Assembly: GCA_937874455.1 (NCBI GenBank)
Contig: CALNBE010000240.1
Coordinates: forward strand, 1-6,741
DNA length: 6,741 bases
Direction of reading: 5' to 3'
Source of the DNA: an uncultured Opitutia bacterium
Lineage (GTDB): Bacteria; Verrucomicrobiota; Verrucomicrobiia; Opitutales; UBA953
The notes beneath the pieces were generated by a model. That model was not told the origin of the DNA, did not search any database, and was given only the letters and a program-made list of their open reading frames with translations. Of this stretch, positions 1 to 6,516 are shown piece by piece. Positions within the stretch are counted from its first letter, which is position 1; each line of letters begins with the position of its first letter. A program made the translations under genes and the position numbers.

Positions 1-1701
1 GCCTACGCCTTCCCGGCGTTTTTCGATTCGGTCACCGTCATCAAAGGGCCGCAAACCGTGCTCCACGGCCCGGGCAATTCCGGCGGCGTGGTGTTGTTCG
101 AAAAAGACGCCCCGCGCTTTGACCGCCCCGGCGCAAGTCTCGACGGAGAACTCACCTTCGGCAGCAGCGCCCGCAACGATCAGATCATCCGCGCCACCGC
201 CGGCAACGGACAGTTTTACGCCGGAGCCGATCTCGTCCGCAGCGAGTCCGACGACTACAAAGATGGCGACGGCAACGCAGTGCACTCCGCCTACCAGCGC
301 GAGGGCGCGCGAATGGTCGCCGGCTGGACGCCCGACGCGGACACGCGATTGGAAATTTCCTCCGCGCTCAGCCAGGGCGAGGCCGCCTACGCGCACAGCA
401 TGATGGACGCGACCAAACTGGATCGCACCAACCTCGGCGTTCGCTTCGAAAAGAAAAACCTCTCAACAGTGGTAAAACGCATCGAGCTGCAGAGCTATTA
501 CAACCACAGCGACCACGTGATGGACAACTACCTCCTGCGCACCTTCACGCCGTCAATGATGATGCCCAATCCCGCCGCGGCCAATGTCGATTACACCTTG
601 TACGGCGGACGGTTGCTGGGCGAGCTGGCGGCGAACGAAAACCTGCAAATCACCGTCGGCACCAGCTTCCAACTCGGCACCCATCGCGGACGCTCCACCA
701 GCGATGCGACCGCCAATTCCTACAAGGATTTCCCTTGGGAAACCGACGCCAAAATCAACGACTACGGAGTTTTTCTCGAAGCCACCCAAAAACTCTCGGA
801 GGAAAACCGCCTGGTTGCGGGTCTTCGTTTGGATTACTGGACGGCCAAAGACGAGCGGCCCACCATTTCAACAATGATGGGCACCTCGGCCAACCCCACC
901 GCCGGGCAGGATCGTGATGAGGCGCTGAAAAGCGTTTTCCTCCGCTATGAGCACGATCTGGCGGACCTCCCCGCCACCGCCTACATCGGTCTGGGCTACA
1001 CCGAGCGCGCGCCGGATTACTGGGAAATGTTCTCCTACGGCAGCACGGGCAGCATCAGCGGTTTTCATCTGGCCAAGGAAAAACCGCTCCAACTGGATCT
1101 CGGAGCCCGCTATCAAAACGGCCCGCTCAACCTGTTTGCCTCGGTTTTCGCAAACCACACCAGCGACTACATTCTGGTGCAGGAAGGCTATCCCGTCGGC
1201 ATGGGCATGACTCGTGATGTCACCCGCAACGTGGACGCCTGGCTCTGGGGCGGCGAAATCGGCGGCGGATTTTCCTTTGCGGAAAACTGGAAACTGGAGG
1301 CCAGCCTCGCCTGCACCCGCGGAAGAAATTCCTCCGACGGCACCGATCTGGCGCAGATTCCTCCGCTCGAAGGAAAGATCGGCCTTTCCTACGCCACCCC
1401 AGTCTGGTCCGTGGGTGCCCTCGCCCGCTTTGTCGCGGCGCAAGACCGCTACGCGCTGAACCAAGGCAGCATCATCGGCACCGATCTCGGGCCCACGGGC
1501 GGCTTCGCGGTGTTTTCCCTCCACGCGGGCTGGAACATCAGCGAGCAGGCCACGCTCTTCGCCGGCATCGACAACCTGTTCGACAAAACCTATGCCGAGC
1601 ATGTGAGCCGGGCCGGCAGTGGCGATCCAGCCTACGCGGCCAGCGTCCGCACCAACGAGCCCGGGCGCACTTACTGGACCAAATTGCAGTTCCGCTTCTA
1701 G
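1..1701 (+). CDS. oprC: TonB-dependent copper receptor, OprC/NosA family (5' partial)
   Basis: An outer-membrane beta-barrel receptor that would bind copper outside the cell and import it with energy from TonB-ExbB-ExbD. The frame is open from base 1, so the gene is cut by the window edge; 566 residues are visible and the signal peptide, TonB box and first part of the plug are missing. Visible residues 11-34 carry the typical plug signature (VTVIKGPQTVLHGPG, then SGGVVLFE). The barrel follows, ending with the usual C-terminal block (DNLFDKTYAEH near 3', EPGRTYW, final Phe). Family-specific marks, from my knowledge of OprC/NosA, are SESDDYKDGDG, WTPDADTRLE, a GEAAYA-MMD segment, DHVMDN, a Met-rich loop, and PDYWEMFS. 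Possible copper ligands include two His-x-Met motifs (H132/M134 and H172/M174) and Met clusters at 186-188, 292-293 and 401/403. OprC is known to use a CxxxM plus HxM site; the CxxxM half would lie upstream of the window. The symbol is assigned by family resemblance. An intrinsic terminator follows directly. Confidence 0.9.
   Translation, partial: AYAFPAFFDSVTVIKGPQTVLHGPGNSGGVVLFEKDAPRFDRPGASLDGELTFGSSARNDQIIRATAGNGQFYAGADLVRSESDDYKDGDGNAVHSAYQREGARMVAGWTPDADTRLEISSALSQGEAAYAHSMMDATKLDRTNLGVRFEKKNLSTVVKRIELQSYYNHSDHVMDNYLLRTFTPSMMMPNPAAANVDYTLYGGRLLGELAANENLQITVGTSFQLGTHRGRSTSDATANSYKDFPWETDAKINDYGVFLEATQKLSEENRLVAGLRLDYWTAKDERPTISTMMGTSANPTAGQDRDEALKSVFLRYEHDLADLPATAYIGLGYTERAPDYWEMFSYGSTGSISGFHLAKEKPLQLDLGARYQNGPLNLFASVFANHTSDYILVQEGYPVGMGMTRDVTRNVDAWLWGGEIGGGFSFAENWKLEASLACTRGRNSSDGTDLAQIPPLEGKIGLSYATPVWSVGALARFVAAQDRYALNQGSIIGTDLGPTGGFAVFSLHAGWNISEQATLFAGIDNLFDKTYAEHVSRAGSGDPAYAASVRTNEPGRTYWTKLQFRF
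351..365 (+). repeat. Dispersed word, full 15-nt copy (GGAAATTTCCTCCGC)
   Basis: Exact copy of the extended consensus GGAAATTTCCTYYGC, inside the copper receptor gene. Together with the next two bases (GC) it forms a 17-mer that is repeated exactly at 5979-5995 in the SNF2 gene. Confidence 0.6.
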
Positions 1702-1713
1702 CAGCATTCACAA

Positions 1714-1745
1714 CGGCGCGGAGAAAATTCCTCCGCGCCGTTTTT
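1714..1745 (+). terminator. Intrinsic terminator of the copper receptor gene
   Basis: A perfect 10-bp GC-rich stem (CGGCGCGGAG at 1714-1723 paired with CTCCGCGCCG at 1731-1740) encloses a 7-nt loop and is followed at once by TTTTT (1741-1745). It starts 12 nt after the receptor stop codon. The 3' arm with part of the loop reads ATTCCTCCGCGCC, a one-base variant of the dispersed word described in the findings. The stem should end transcription of the receptor and separate it from the next gene. Confidence 0.9.
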
Positions 1746-1813
1746 CTCCAATAAGCACTCGCTCCTCCGCAGCTTTTCCTTTGCTTTGCCAACGAAACCT
1801 CGTTGCCCATCTC

Positions 1814-2332
1814 ATGAAAAAACTACTCGCCCTAATCGTCCTCTGCTCCGCCATTGGCATCACCACCCCGCTTCCCGCGCAAACAACCACCCTTGGCCAG
1901 CCATCCCAGGAGGAATTTTCCCGTCTGCGCGGCATCAGTGCCTTCTACATCGACGTGGCGTCGCAGGACGGCGCGACTCAGGATGCCGACTTGCGCAACG
2001 AACTGCGCGATCTCATCGAACTGGAACTCCGTCGCGCCAACCTCTCCATCCGCCCGCTGCCGGTGGTGGGCGACACGGAAAACCTGACGCCGATGCTCCG
2101 GCTCAATCTGAAATTTGACCGTGGCATGGGGCGCTTCGCCTGCGACATGCAACTGGAAGTGCGCGACCAGGTGGAGATTACCCGCAACCGCAAGACCATC
2201 GTTGCCACCACTTTTCAAATGGATCGCTCCGTTTCCTCCCCGTCGGACATTTTCCTGCGGCGGGATGTGAAGGCCCGGACCCGCGAAATGGTCAACGAGC
2301 TGATCTCCGGCCTCAAAAAAGCCAACGGCTGA
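1814..2332 (+). CDS. Small exported protein of unknown function
   Basis: A 172-residue protein that I cannot name. It begins MKKLLALIVLCSAIGITTPLPA, a clear Sec-type signal peptide with two lysines, a hydrophobic core and a likely signal peptidase I site after PLPA (residue 22). The Cys at position 11 lies in LIVLCS, a poor lipobox, so a lipoprotein is less likely. The mature part (about 150 residues) suggests alternating structure: a strand (AFYIDV), a charged helix (DLRNELRDLIELELRRANLSIRP region), a strand (MLRLNLKF), antiparallel strands around LEVRDQVEITRNRKTIV, and a C-terminal helix. That order resembles small periplasmic DUF4410/CsgG-like lipoprotein folds, which is inference only. 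The frame stays open upstream to 1619, but that part overlaps the receptor and its terminator, and the signal peptide fixes the ATG at 1814. No Shine-Dalgarno sequence precedes it. Terminators on both sides suggest a single-gene transcript. Confidence 0.75.
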   Translation: MKKLLALIVLCSAIGITTPLPAQTTTLGQPSQEEFSRLRGISAFYIDVASQDGATQDADLRNELRDLIELELRRANLSIRPLPVVGDTENLTPMLRLNLKFDRGMGRFACDMQLEVRDQVEITRNRKTIVATTFQMDRSVSSPSDIFLRRDVKARTREMVNELISGLKKANG

Positions 2333-2369
2333 TTTTTTCTCCGCCATTTCCTCCGCGCCATTCTTTTCC

Positions 2370-2400
2370 ATGGGGAGCCATTTCCGGCTTCCCATTTTTT
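2370..2400 (+). terminator. Intrinsic terminator after the small exported protein
   Basis: TGGGGAGCC (2371-2379) pairs with GGCTTCCCA (2386-2394), nine pairs with a single G-U wobble, around the 6-nt loop ATTTCC. An A-T pair (2370/2395) extends the base, and the run TTTTTT occupies 2395-2400. It lies 38 nt after the stop codon of the exported-protein gene and about 37 nt before the prfC start, so prfC should have its own promoter in the short gap or depend on read-through. I see no clear -35/-10 pair in that gap. Confidence 0.82.
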
Positions 2401-2437
2401 GCGTCCTGCGCCGTAATCCGCCGCTCGTTTTTTTCTC

Positions 2438-4033
2438 ATGACACCGCAGCAGGAAATCGCCCGGCGCCGCACTTTCGCCATCATCTCCCACCCCGACGCG
2501 GGGAAAACCACTTTGACCGAAAAGCTCCTCCTCTATGGCGGCGCGCTCAACTTGGCGGGCGCGGTGAAAAACCGGAAAAACCAGCAGGCCACCACCTCCG
2601 ACTTCATGGAGCTGGAAAAACAGCGCGGCATCTCCGTTTCCTCCACCGTGCTCCAGTTCGAATACCACGGCTTCGCGGTCAACCTGCTCGACACGCCGGG
2701 TCACAAGGATTTCTCCGAGGACACCTATCGCGTGCTCACGGCGGTGGACGCGGCGGTGATGGTGCTCGACGCGGCGCGCGGAATTCAGGAGCAAACCCTG
2801 AAACTTTTCCAGGTTTGCCGCCGGCGCGGCATCCCCATTTTCACCTTCATCAACAAGTGCGACCGTCCGGGGAAAAATCCCATCGAGCTGCTCGACGAGA
2901 TCGAAAAGACGCTCGACCTCCAGACTTTCCCCGTCACCTGGCCCGTCGGCGAGGGCGCGGATTTTCATGGTGTTTACGACCGGCTGCAAAAGAAAGCCCA
3001 CTGGTTTGAGCGCGTCACCGGCGGCGCCTCCCAAGTGCCTGACACCGCGGGCGATCTCGATGATCCGGCGATTCGTGAAAAAATGCCCGCCGAGCTGCAC
3101 GCGCGGCTGAGCGAGGAAATCGAGCTGCTCGACATGGCGGGCGTGGAGTTCGATCCCGCAGCGGTGCTCGCCGGAAAACAAACCCCGGTTTACTTCGGCA
3201 GCGCCATGCACAACTTCGGCGTGCAACTCCTCCTCGACGGCTTCCTCGACTACGCGCCGCCACCCGGCCCGCGCCTCGCCGGCGCAAAGGAAATTTCCCC
3301 CGAGAGTCCCGTTTTCTCCGCCTTCATTTTCAAAATCCAGGCCAACATGGATCCCAAGCACCGCGACCGCCTGGCCTTCATGCGAATTTGCTCCGGGAAA
3401 TTCTCCCGCGACATGCAGGTGACCCATTGCCAGTCCGGGAAGAAAATCCGCCTTTCCTTCTCCCACCAGCTTTTCGGCCAAGAGCGCGAAACCGTGGACG
3501 AGGCCTGGCCGGGCGACGTACTGGGCATCACCGGCCTGCCCGACTTCGGCATCGGCGACACGCTGGCCGAGGACGCCTCAATCGTCTTCGACGCCATCCC
3601 GCCCTTCGCTCCGGAATGTTTCGCCCAGGTTCACAATACCGACACCGGCACCTTCAAACGCTTCCGCGCCGGGCTCGACCAGCTGCTCCAGGAAAAAGTC
3701 GTCCAACGCTTCATGCCCGCCGACGGCGGCAGTATTCCTTTGCTCGGCGCGGTCGGTCCTTTGCAATTCGACGTGGTCGCCTACCGTCTGCAGACGGAAT
3801 ACAACGCCTCCATCCGCATGGAAAACGCGCCCTGGACCACCGCCCGCTGGGTCGATCCGTCCGTCCCGCAGGAGAAATTTACCGGCATGTTCCTCGGCGG
3901 TGCCAAACTGGTTTTTGATGCCCACGAGCGGCTTGCCCTGCTCTTCCAAAGCGAATGGAACTGCAATTACTTCGAGAAGGAAAATCCCGAGATCAAGCTC
4001 TACAAAACCCCCGACCTGCTGCCACAAAGCTGA
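2438..4033 (+). CDS. prfC: Peptide chain release factor 3 (RF3)
   Basis: A cytoplasmic translational GTPase that binds the ribosome after peptide release and drives RF1/RF2 off for recycling. The protein has 531 residues, close to the 529 of E. coli RF3, and aligns with it end to end by eye. GTPase motifs are all present: P-loop HPDAGKTT (18-25), switch I region EKQRGISVSSTVLQF, switch II DTPGHKDFSEDTYR (from D85, with His89), NKCD (139-142) and a G5-like SAMHNFGV (from 255). The RF3-typical KIQANMDPKHRDRLAFMR and GAVGPLQFDVV blocks lie in domains II-III. It differs from EF-G, the main alternative, by its length, lack of domains IV-V and these blocks. The ATG at 2438 gives the expected N-terminus (ARRRTFAIISHPDAGKTT). 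No Shine-Dalgarno sequence precedes it; the upstream bases are a pyrimidine run (GTTTTTTTCTC). The SNF2 gene follows on the same strand. Confidence 0.97.
   Translation: MTPQQEIARRRTFAIISHPDAGKTTLTEKLLLYGGALNLAGAVKNRKNQQATTSDFMELEKQRGISVSSTVLQFEYHGFAVNLLDTPGHKDFSEDTYRVLTAVDAAVMVLDAARGIQEQTLKLFQVCRRRGIPIFTFINKCDRPGKNPIELLDEIEKTLDLQTFPVTWPVGEGADFHGVYDRLQKKAHWFERVTGGASQVPDTAGDLDDPAIREKMPAELHARLSEEIELLDMAGVEFDPAAVLAGKQTPVYFGSAMHNFGVQLLLDGFLDYAPPPGPRLAGAKEISPESPVFSAFIFKIQANMDPKHRDRLAFMRICSGKFSRDMQVTHCQSGKKIRLSFSHQLFGQERETVDEAWPGDVLGITGLPDFGIGDTLAEDASIVFDAIPPFAPECFAQVHNTDTGTFKRFRAGLDQLLQEKVVQRFMPADGGSIPLLGAVGPLQFDVVAYRLQTEYNASIRMENAPWTTARWVDPSVPQEKFTGMFLGGAKLVFDAHERLALLFQSEWNCNYFEKENPEIKLYKTPDLLPQS
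3284..3298 (-). repeat. Dispersed word, full 15-nt copy on the minus strand (GGAAATTTCCTTTGC)
   Basis: Inverted exact copy of the extended consensus GGAAATTTCCTYYGC, inside prfC. On the plus strand it reads GCAAAGGAAATTTCC, so this orientation cannot come from the same peptide as the plus-strand copies. Confidence 0.55.
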
Positions 4034-4110
4034 CGATTCCAACTCGCGCGCGAAAACAGAAAGCCGCCCACCGCGGCCCTTTCCCGCAAAGGAATTTCCC
4101 ATTCCTTCCC

Positions 4111-6504
4111 GTGTCTGCCAGCAAACTGCCTCCTGTTTATCCCGACGCCGAACTGGCTGCCATGGCCAGTTGGAGCGCCGTGCGCGAAGCCAGGGCGCTC
4201 GCGCCGGGAGTGACCGGGCTGTCATGGGAATTTCCTTTGCTCCGCGGCACCGTCTCCGACGGCGCGCAAACCTGGGCCGCGCAGGTTGATTTCCGCTCCC
4301 AATCTTTTCCGCGCAATCACTGCGCCTGTCCACTCGGGAAAAAACAGCAGTTCTGCGCCCACGCCCTGGCGCTCTACTTCGCCTGGCAAACCCAAATTGC
4401 CTCCGCGCCCGCCCCAACGCTGTCCTCCGCCTCCGGCGTCGCCCCTCCCCGCCGTCATTCTCCCGCATCGGCCCCCGACGCCCCACCGATGCGCGTCGAG
4501 GGTTCGCCGCAATATCTGGCCATCAACTTGCCGGCGCGCGACCATCCCAACTACGCCGCGGCGCTCGACCTGCTCAAACAAAACGCCTTCCAGCTCGATC
4601 CATCCACTCGCACCTGGTGGCTGCGCGACCGGCACCGCGTGCTGAATTTCCTCGCCGAAAACGCCGCCCGCCTTCCCCGCGATTTCGGCGCGCAATTCAC
4701 TCCCGGCTTCCTCCAACGCACCGCCGCGATTTCCTCCGCCCGCATCGTCGCCGACGCGGTGGAGCTGGCCTCGGGCGATTTTTCCTTTGCGGCCCGCATC
4801 GACACCGGCTCCGCCGACGAGCCGGCTTTGCGCGATGCCCTGGCCCGCAACCAGCGCTACGTGGAATCCGCCGACGGGAAAATCACCCTGCTGCCGCCCG
4901 ACGTGCTGGCCGCCGCGCAAACTCTGGCGGAAAAAATTTCCTCCGCGCCCGCCGCCGGACTGCTGCCGCGCCTCGAACGCACCGTGCCTTCCCGCGAGCT
5001 GGCCGACATCGAAAACGCGCTGGAGGGGCTGTCCGTTTCCTTTGCGCCGCCGGAAACCTGGCGCGCCCGCTCCGCCGCGCTCCGCAACCTCAGCGCGCTC
5101 ACCCAAGCCCCCTGCTCCGCCGCGCTGCAAAGCCAGCTCCGGCTCTACCAGCAAATCGGCGCCGCCTGGCTCTGGCACCTTTTCCGCCATCAGCTCGGCG
5201 GCATTCTCGCCGATGAAATGGGACTGGGAAAAACCGTCCAAGCCATCGCTTTTCTGGAGGCCGTTTCCTCCACGTCCTCCCAGCCCGCGCTGGTGGTCTG
5301 CCCGGCCGCCTTGATCGAAAATTGGTGCCGCGAGCTGGCCCGTTTCGCGCCGGGTCTCGCCGTGCTCCGCCATCATGGAAGCAAACGCGCGGCACAAATT
5401 TCCTTTGCCGGGGAAGCCGGAAAATCCGTGGTCGTCACCAGCTACGGCACGCTGACCCGCGACGCGGAAATTTTAAACGAACACCGCTGGTCGGTGATCC
5501 TCGCCGACGAGGCCCAGCACATCAAAAACCGCCGTTCGCAAAACGCCCGCAGCCTGCGTTTCCTCCGCGCCGACGGCCGCTTCGTGCTCACCGGCACGCC
5601 GGTGGAAAACAGTCTCGACGACCTGCGTTCGCTCTTCGAATTCCTCATGCCGGGCTACCTGCCCGCGCCCCGCGCCCGGGCCGAGCGCGAGGAAAAACGA
5701 ATGGCCGACGCGCGCGTTCGCGAAAAAGCCGCGCCCTACATTTTGCGCCGCACCAAACAGGCGGTCGCGCCCGAGCTGCCGGAAAAAATCGAGCAGACGC
5801 TTTACTGCGAAATGGAGGACGAGCAGGCCACGCTCTACCGCTCCTGGCAGGAACGCTCCCGCGCCGAGGTTTTTGAGCTGGAAATGGGCGGCGCCAGCGA
5901 AGGCCGGCTCCGCATGGCGTTGTTCAACCAGTTGCTTCGCCTGCGCCAGCTCTGCGCCGAGCCGCGCATCCTCGCCCCGGAAATTTCCTCCGCGCAAGCC
6001 GCCAAGGCCCGCGCACTGCGCGAGCTGCTCGACCAGGCGATCGACGGCGGACACCGCATGCTGCTCTTCTCCCAATTCGTCGAGGCGCTGCGTTTCCTTC
6101 GCGACGATCTCACCGCCGCGGGCATTCCGTTCTGCTATCTCGACGGCGCCACCCGCGACCGGCAGGCCGAATGCGACCGTTTCAACCGCGACGATTCCAT
6201 CCCCATTTTCCTCATCTCACTCAAGGCCGGTGGCGTCGGCCTCAATCTGACCGGCGCCGACACCGTGGTGCATTTTGATCCGTGGTGGAACCCCGCCGCC
6301 GAGGCCCAGGCCACCGACCGCGCGCACCGCATCGGGCAAAGGAAAACCGTCACCAGCATCAAACTCATCGCCGCCGGCACGGTTGAGGAACGGGTGCTCG
6401 AACTTCAGCGCACCAAGGCGAATTTGCTCCGCGACCTTTTCTCCGCCAGCGATGCGGCCAATGCGCAGATCAGCCTCGACGACCTGCGCGACCTGCTCGG
6501 CTGA
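4111..6504 (+). CDS. SWIM zinc-finger SNF2-family helicase/ATPase
   Basis: An ATP-driven nucleic-acid translocase of the bacterial SNF2 (superfamily 2) group, presumably cytoplasmic and acting on DNA or its complexes; the exact role of this subgroup is unknown. From the GTG start it has 797 residues. An N-terminal SWIM-type zinc motif CxC-x8-CxH (C71, C73, C82, H84) is followed by an Ala/Pro-rich linker (about 97-127), then a less conserved middle region, then the two-lobed motor. Motor motifs are I DEMGLGKT (368-375), Ia VVCPAALIENW, II DEAQ (466-469), III LTGTPVEN (493-500), V SLKAGGVGLNL (from 703) and VI DRAHRIGQ (736-743). DEAQ instead of DEAH is usual in bacterial SNF2 proteins. All catalytic motifs are intact. 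The start is uncertain: the frame is open back to 3955 inside prfC, and GTG 4111 and ATG 4162 are both possible. I prefer 4111 because it keeps more N-terminal sequence without overlapping prfC. Many SWIM-SNF2 proteins are longer, near 1,000 residues. Confidence 0.92.
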   Translation: MSASKLPPVYPDAELAAMASWSAVREARALAPGVTGLSWEFPLLRGTVSDGAQTWAAQVDFRSQSFPRNHCACPLGKKQQFCAHALALYFAWQTQIASAPAPTLSSASGVAPPRRHSPASAPDAPPMRVEGSPQYLAINLPARDHPNYAAALDLLKQNAFQLDPSTRTWWLRDRHRVLNFLAENAARLPRDFGAQFTPGFLQRTAAISSARIVADAVELASGDFSFAARIDTGSADEPALRDALARNQRYVESADGKITLLPPDVLAAAQTLAEKISSAPAAGLLPRLERTVPSRELADIENALEGLSVSFAPPETWRARSAALRNLSALTQAPCSAALQSQLRLYQQIGAAWLWHLFRHQLGGILADEMGLGKTVQAIAFLEAVSSTSSQPALVVCPAALIENWCRELARFAPGLAVLRHHGSKRAAQISFAGEAGKSVVVTSYGTLTRDAEILNEHRWSVILADEAQHIKNRRSQNARSLRFLRADGRFVLTGTPVENSLDDLRSLFEFLMPGYLPAPRARAEREEKRMADARVREKAAPYILRRTKQAVAPELPEKIEQTLYCEMEDEQATLYRSWQERSRAEVFELEMGGASEGRLRMALFNQLLRLRQLCAEPRILAPEISSAQAAKARALRELLDQAIDGGHRMLLFSQFVEALRFLRDDLTAAGIPFCYLDGATRDRQAECDRFNRDDSIPIFLISLKAGGVGLNLTGADTVVHFDPWWNPAAEAQATDRAHRIGQRKTVTSIKLIAAGTVEERVLELQRTKANLLRDLFSASDAANAQISLDDLRDLLG
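5979..5993 (+). repeat. Dispersed word, full 15-nt copy (GGAAATTTCCTCCGC)
   Basis: Exact copy of the extended consensus inside the motor part of the SNF2 gene, encoding part of PEISSA. The 17-mer starting here matches 351-367 exactly, although the two genes are unrelated. Confidence 0.6.
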
Positions 6505-6516
6505 TTTCCCCCGCGC

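Noticed and set aside
868..1707. Minus-strand open frame of 279 codons opposite the copper receptor
   Set aside because: The plus strand there encodes conserved TonB-receptor sequence to its C-terminus. The antisense frame has no recognisable domain and is explained by GC3 bias.
2319..2338. A-run, AGCC-AAC-GGCT hairpin and T-run over the exported-protein stop codon
   Set aside because: The core stem is only four pairs with a bulge below it. The much better terminator at 2370-2400 makes it unnecessary, although it could act as a weak accessory.
2401..2437. Possible sigma-70 promoter for prfC (TTGCGT ... TAATCC)
   Set aside because: The two boxes would be about 9 nt apart, far from the usual 17, and neither matches the consensus well.
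1832..3481. Long minus-strand open frame of 549 codons
   Set aside because: It lies opposite the exported-protein gene and prfC and crosses both the prfC start and a terminator. Its translation is a low-information His/Gly/Val/Glu-rich product typical of the antisense of GC-rich genes.
4063..4077. Hairpin GCCGC-CCACC-GCGGC between prfC and the SNF2 gene as a terminator
   Set aside because: It has only five pairs and no T-run (CCTTTCCC follows), so it is too weak to call.
3955..4110. Upstream extension of the SNF2 frame, overlapping prfC by about 79 bases
   Set aside because: The extension would read through the conserved end of prfC in another frame, and its translation is basic and featureless. 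A start after the prfC stop codon is more likely.
6470..6507. Inverted repeat TCAGCC / GGCTGA at the end of the SNF2 gene followed by TTT
   Set aside because: It has only six pairs around a 23-nt loop, lies within the coding region and is followed by just three T residues before a C-run.
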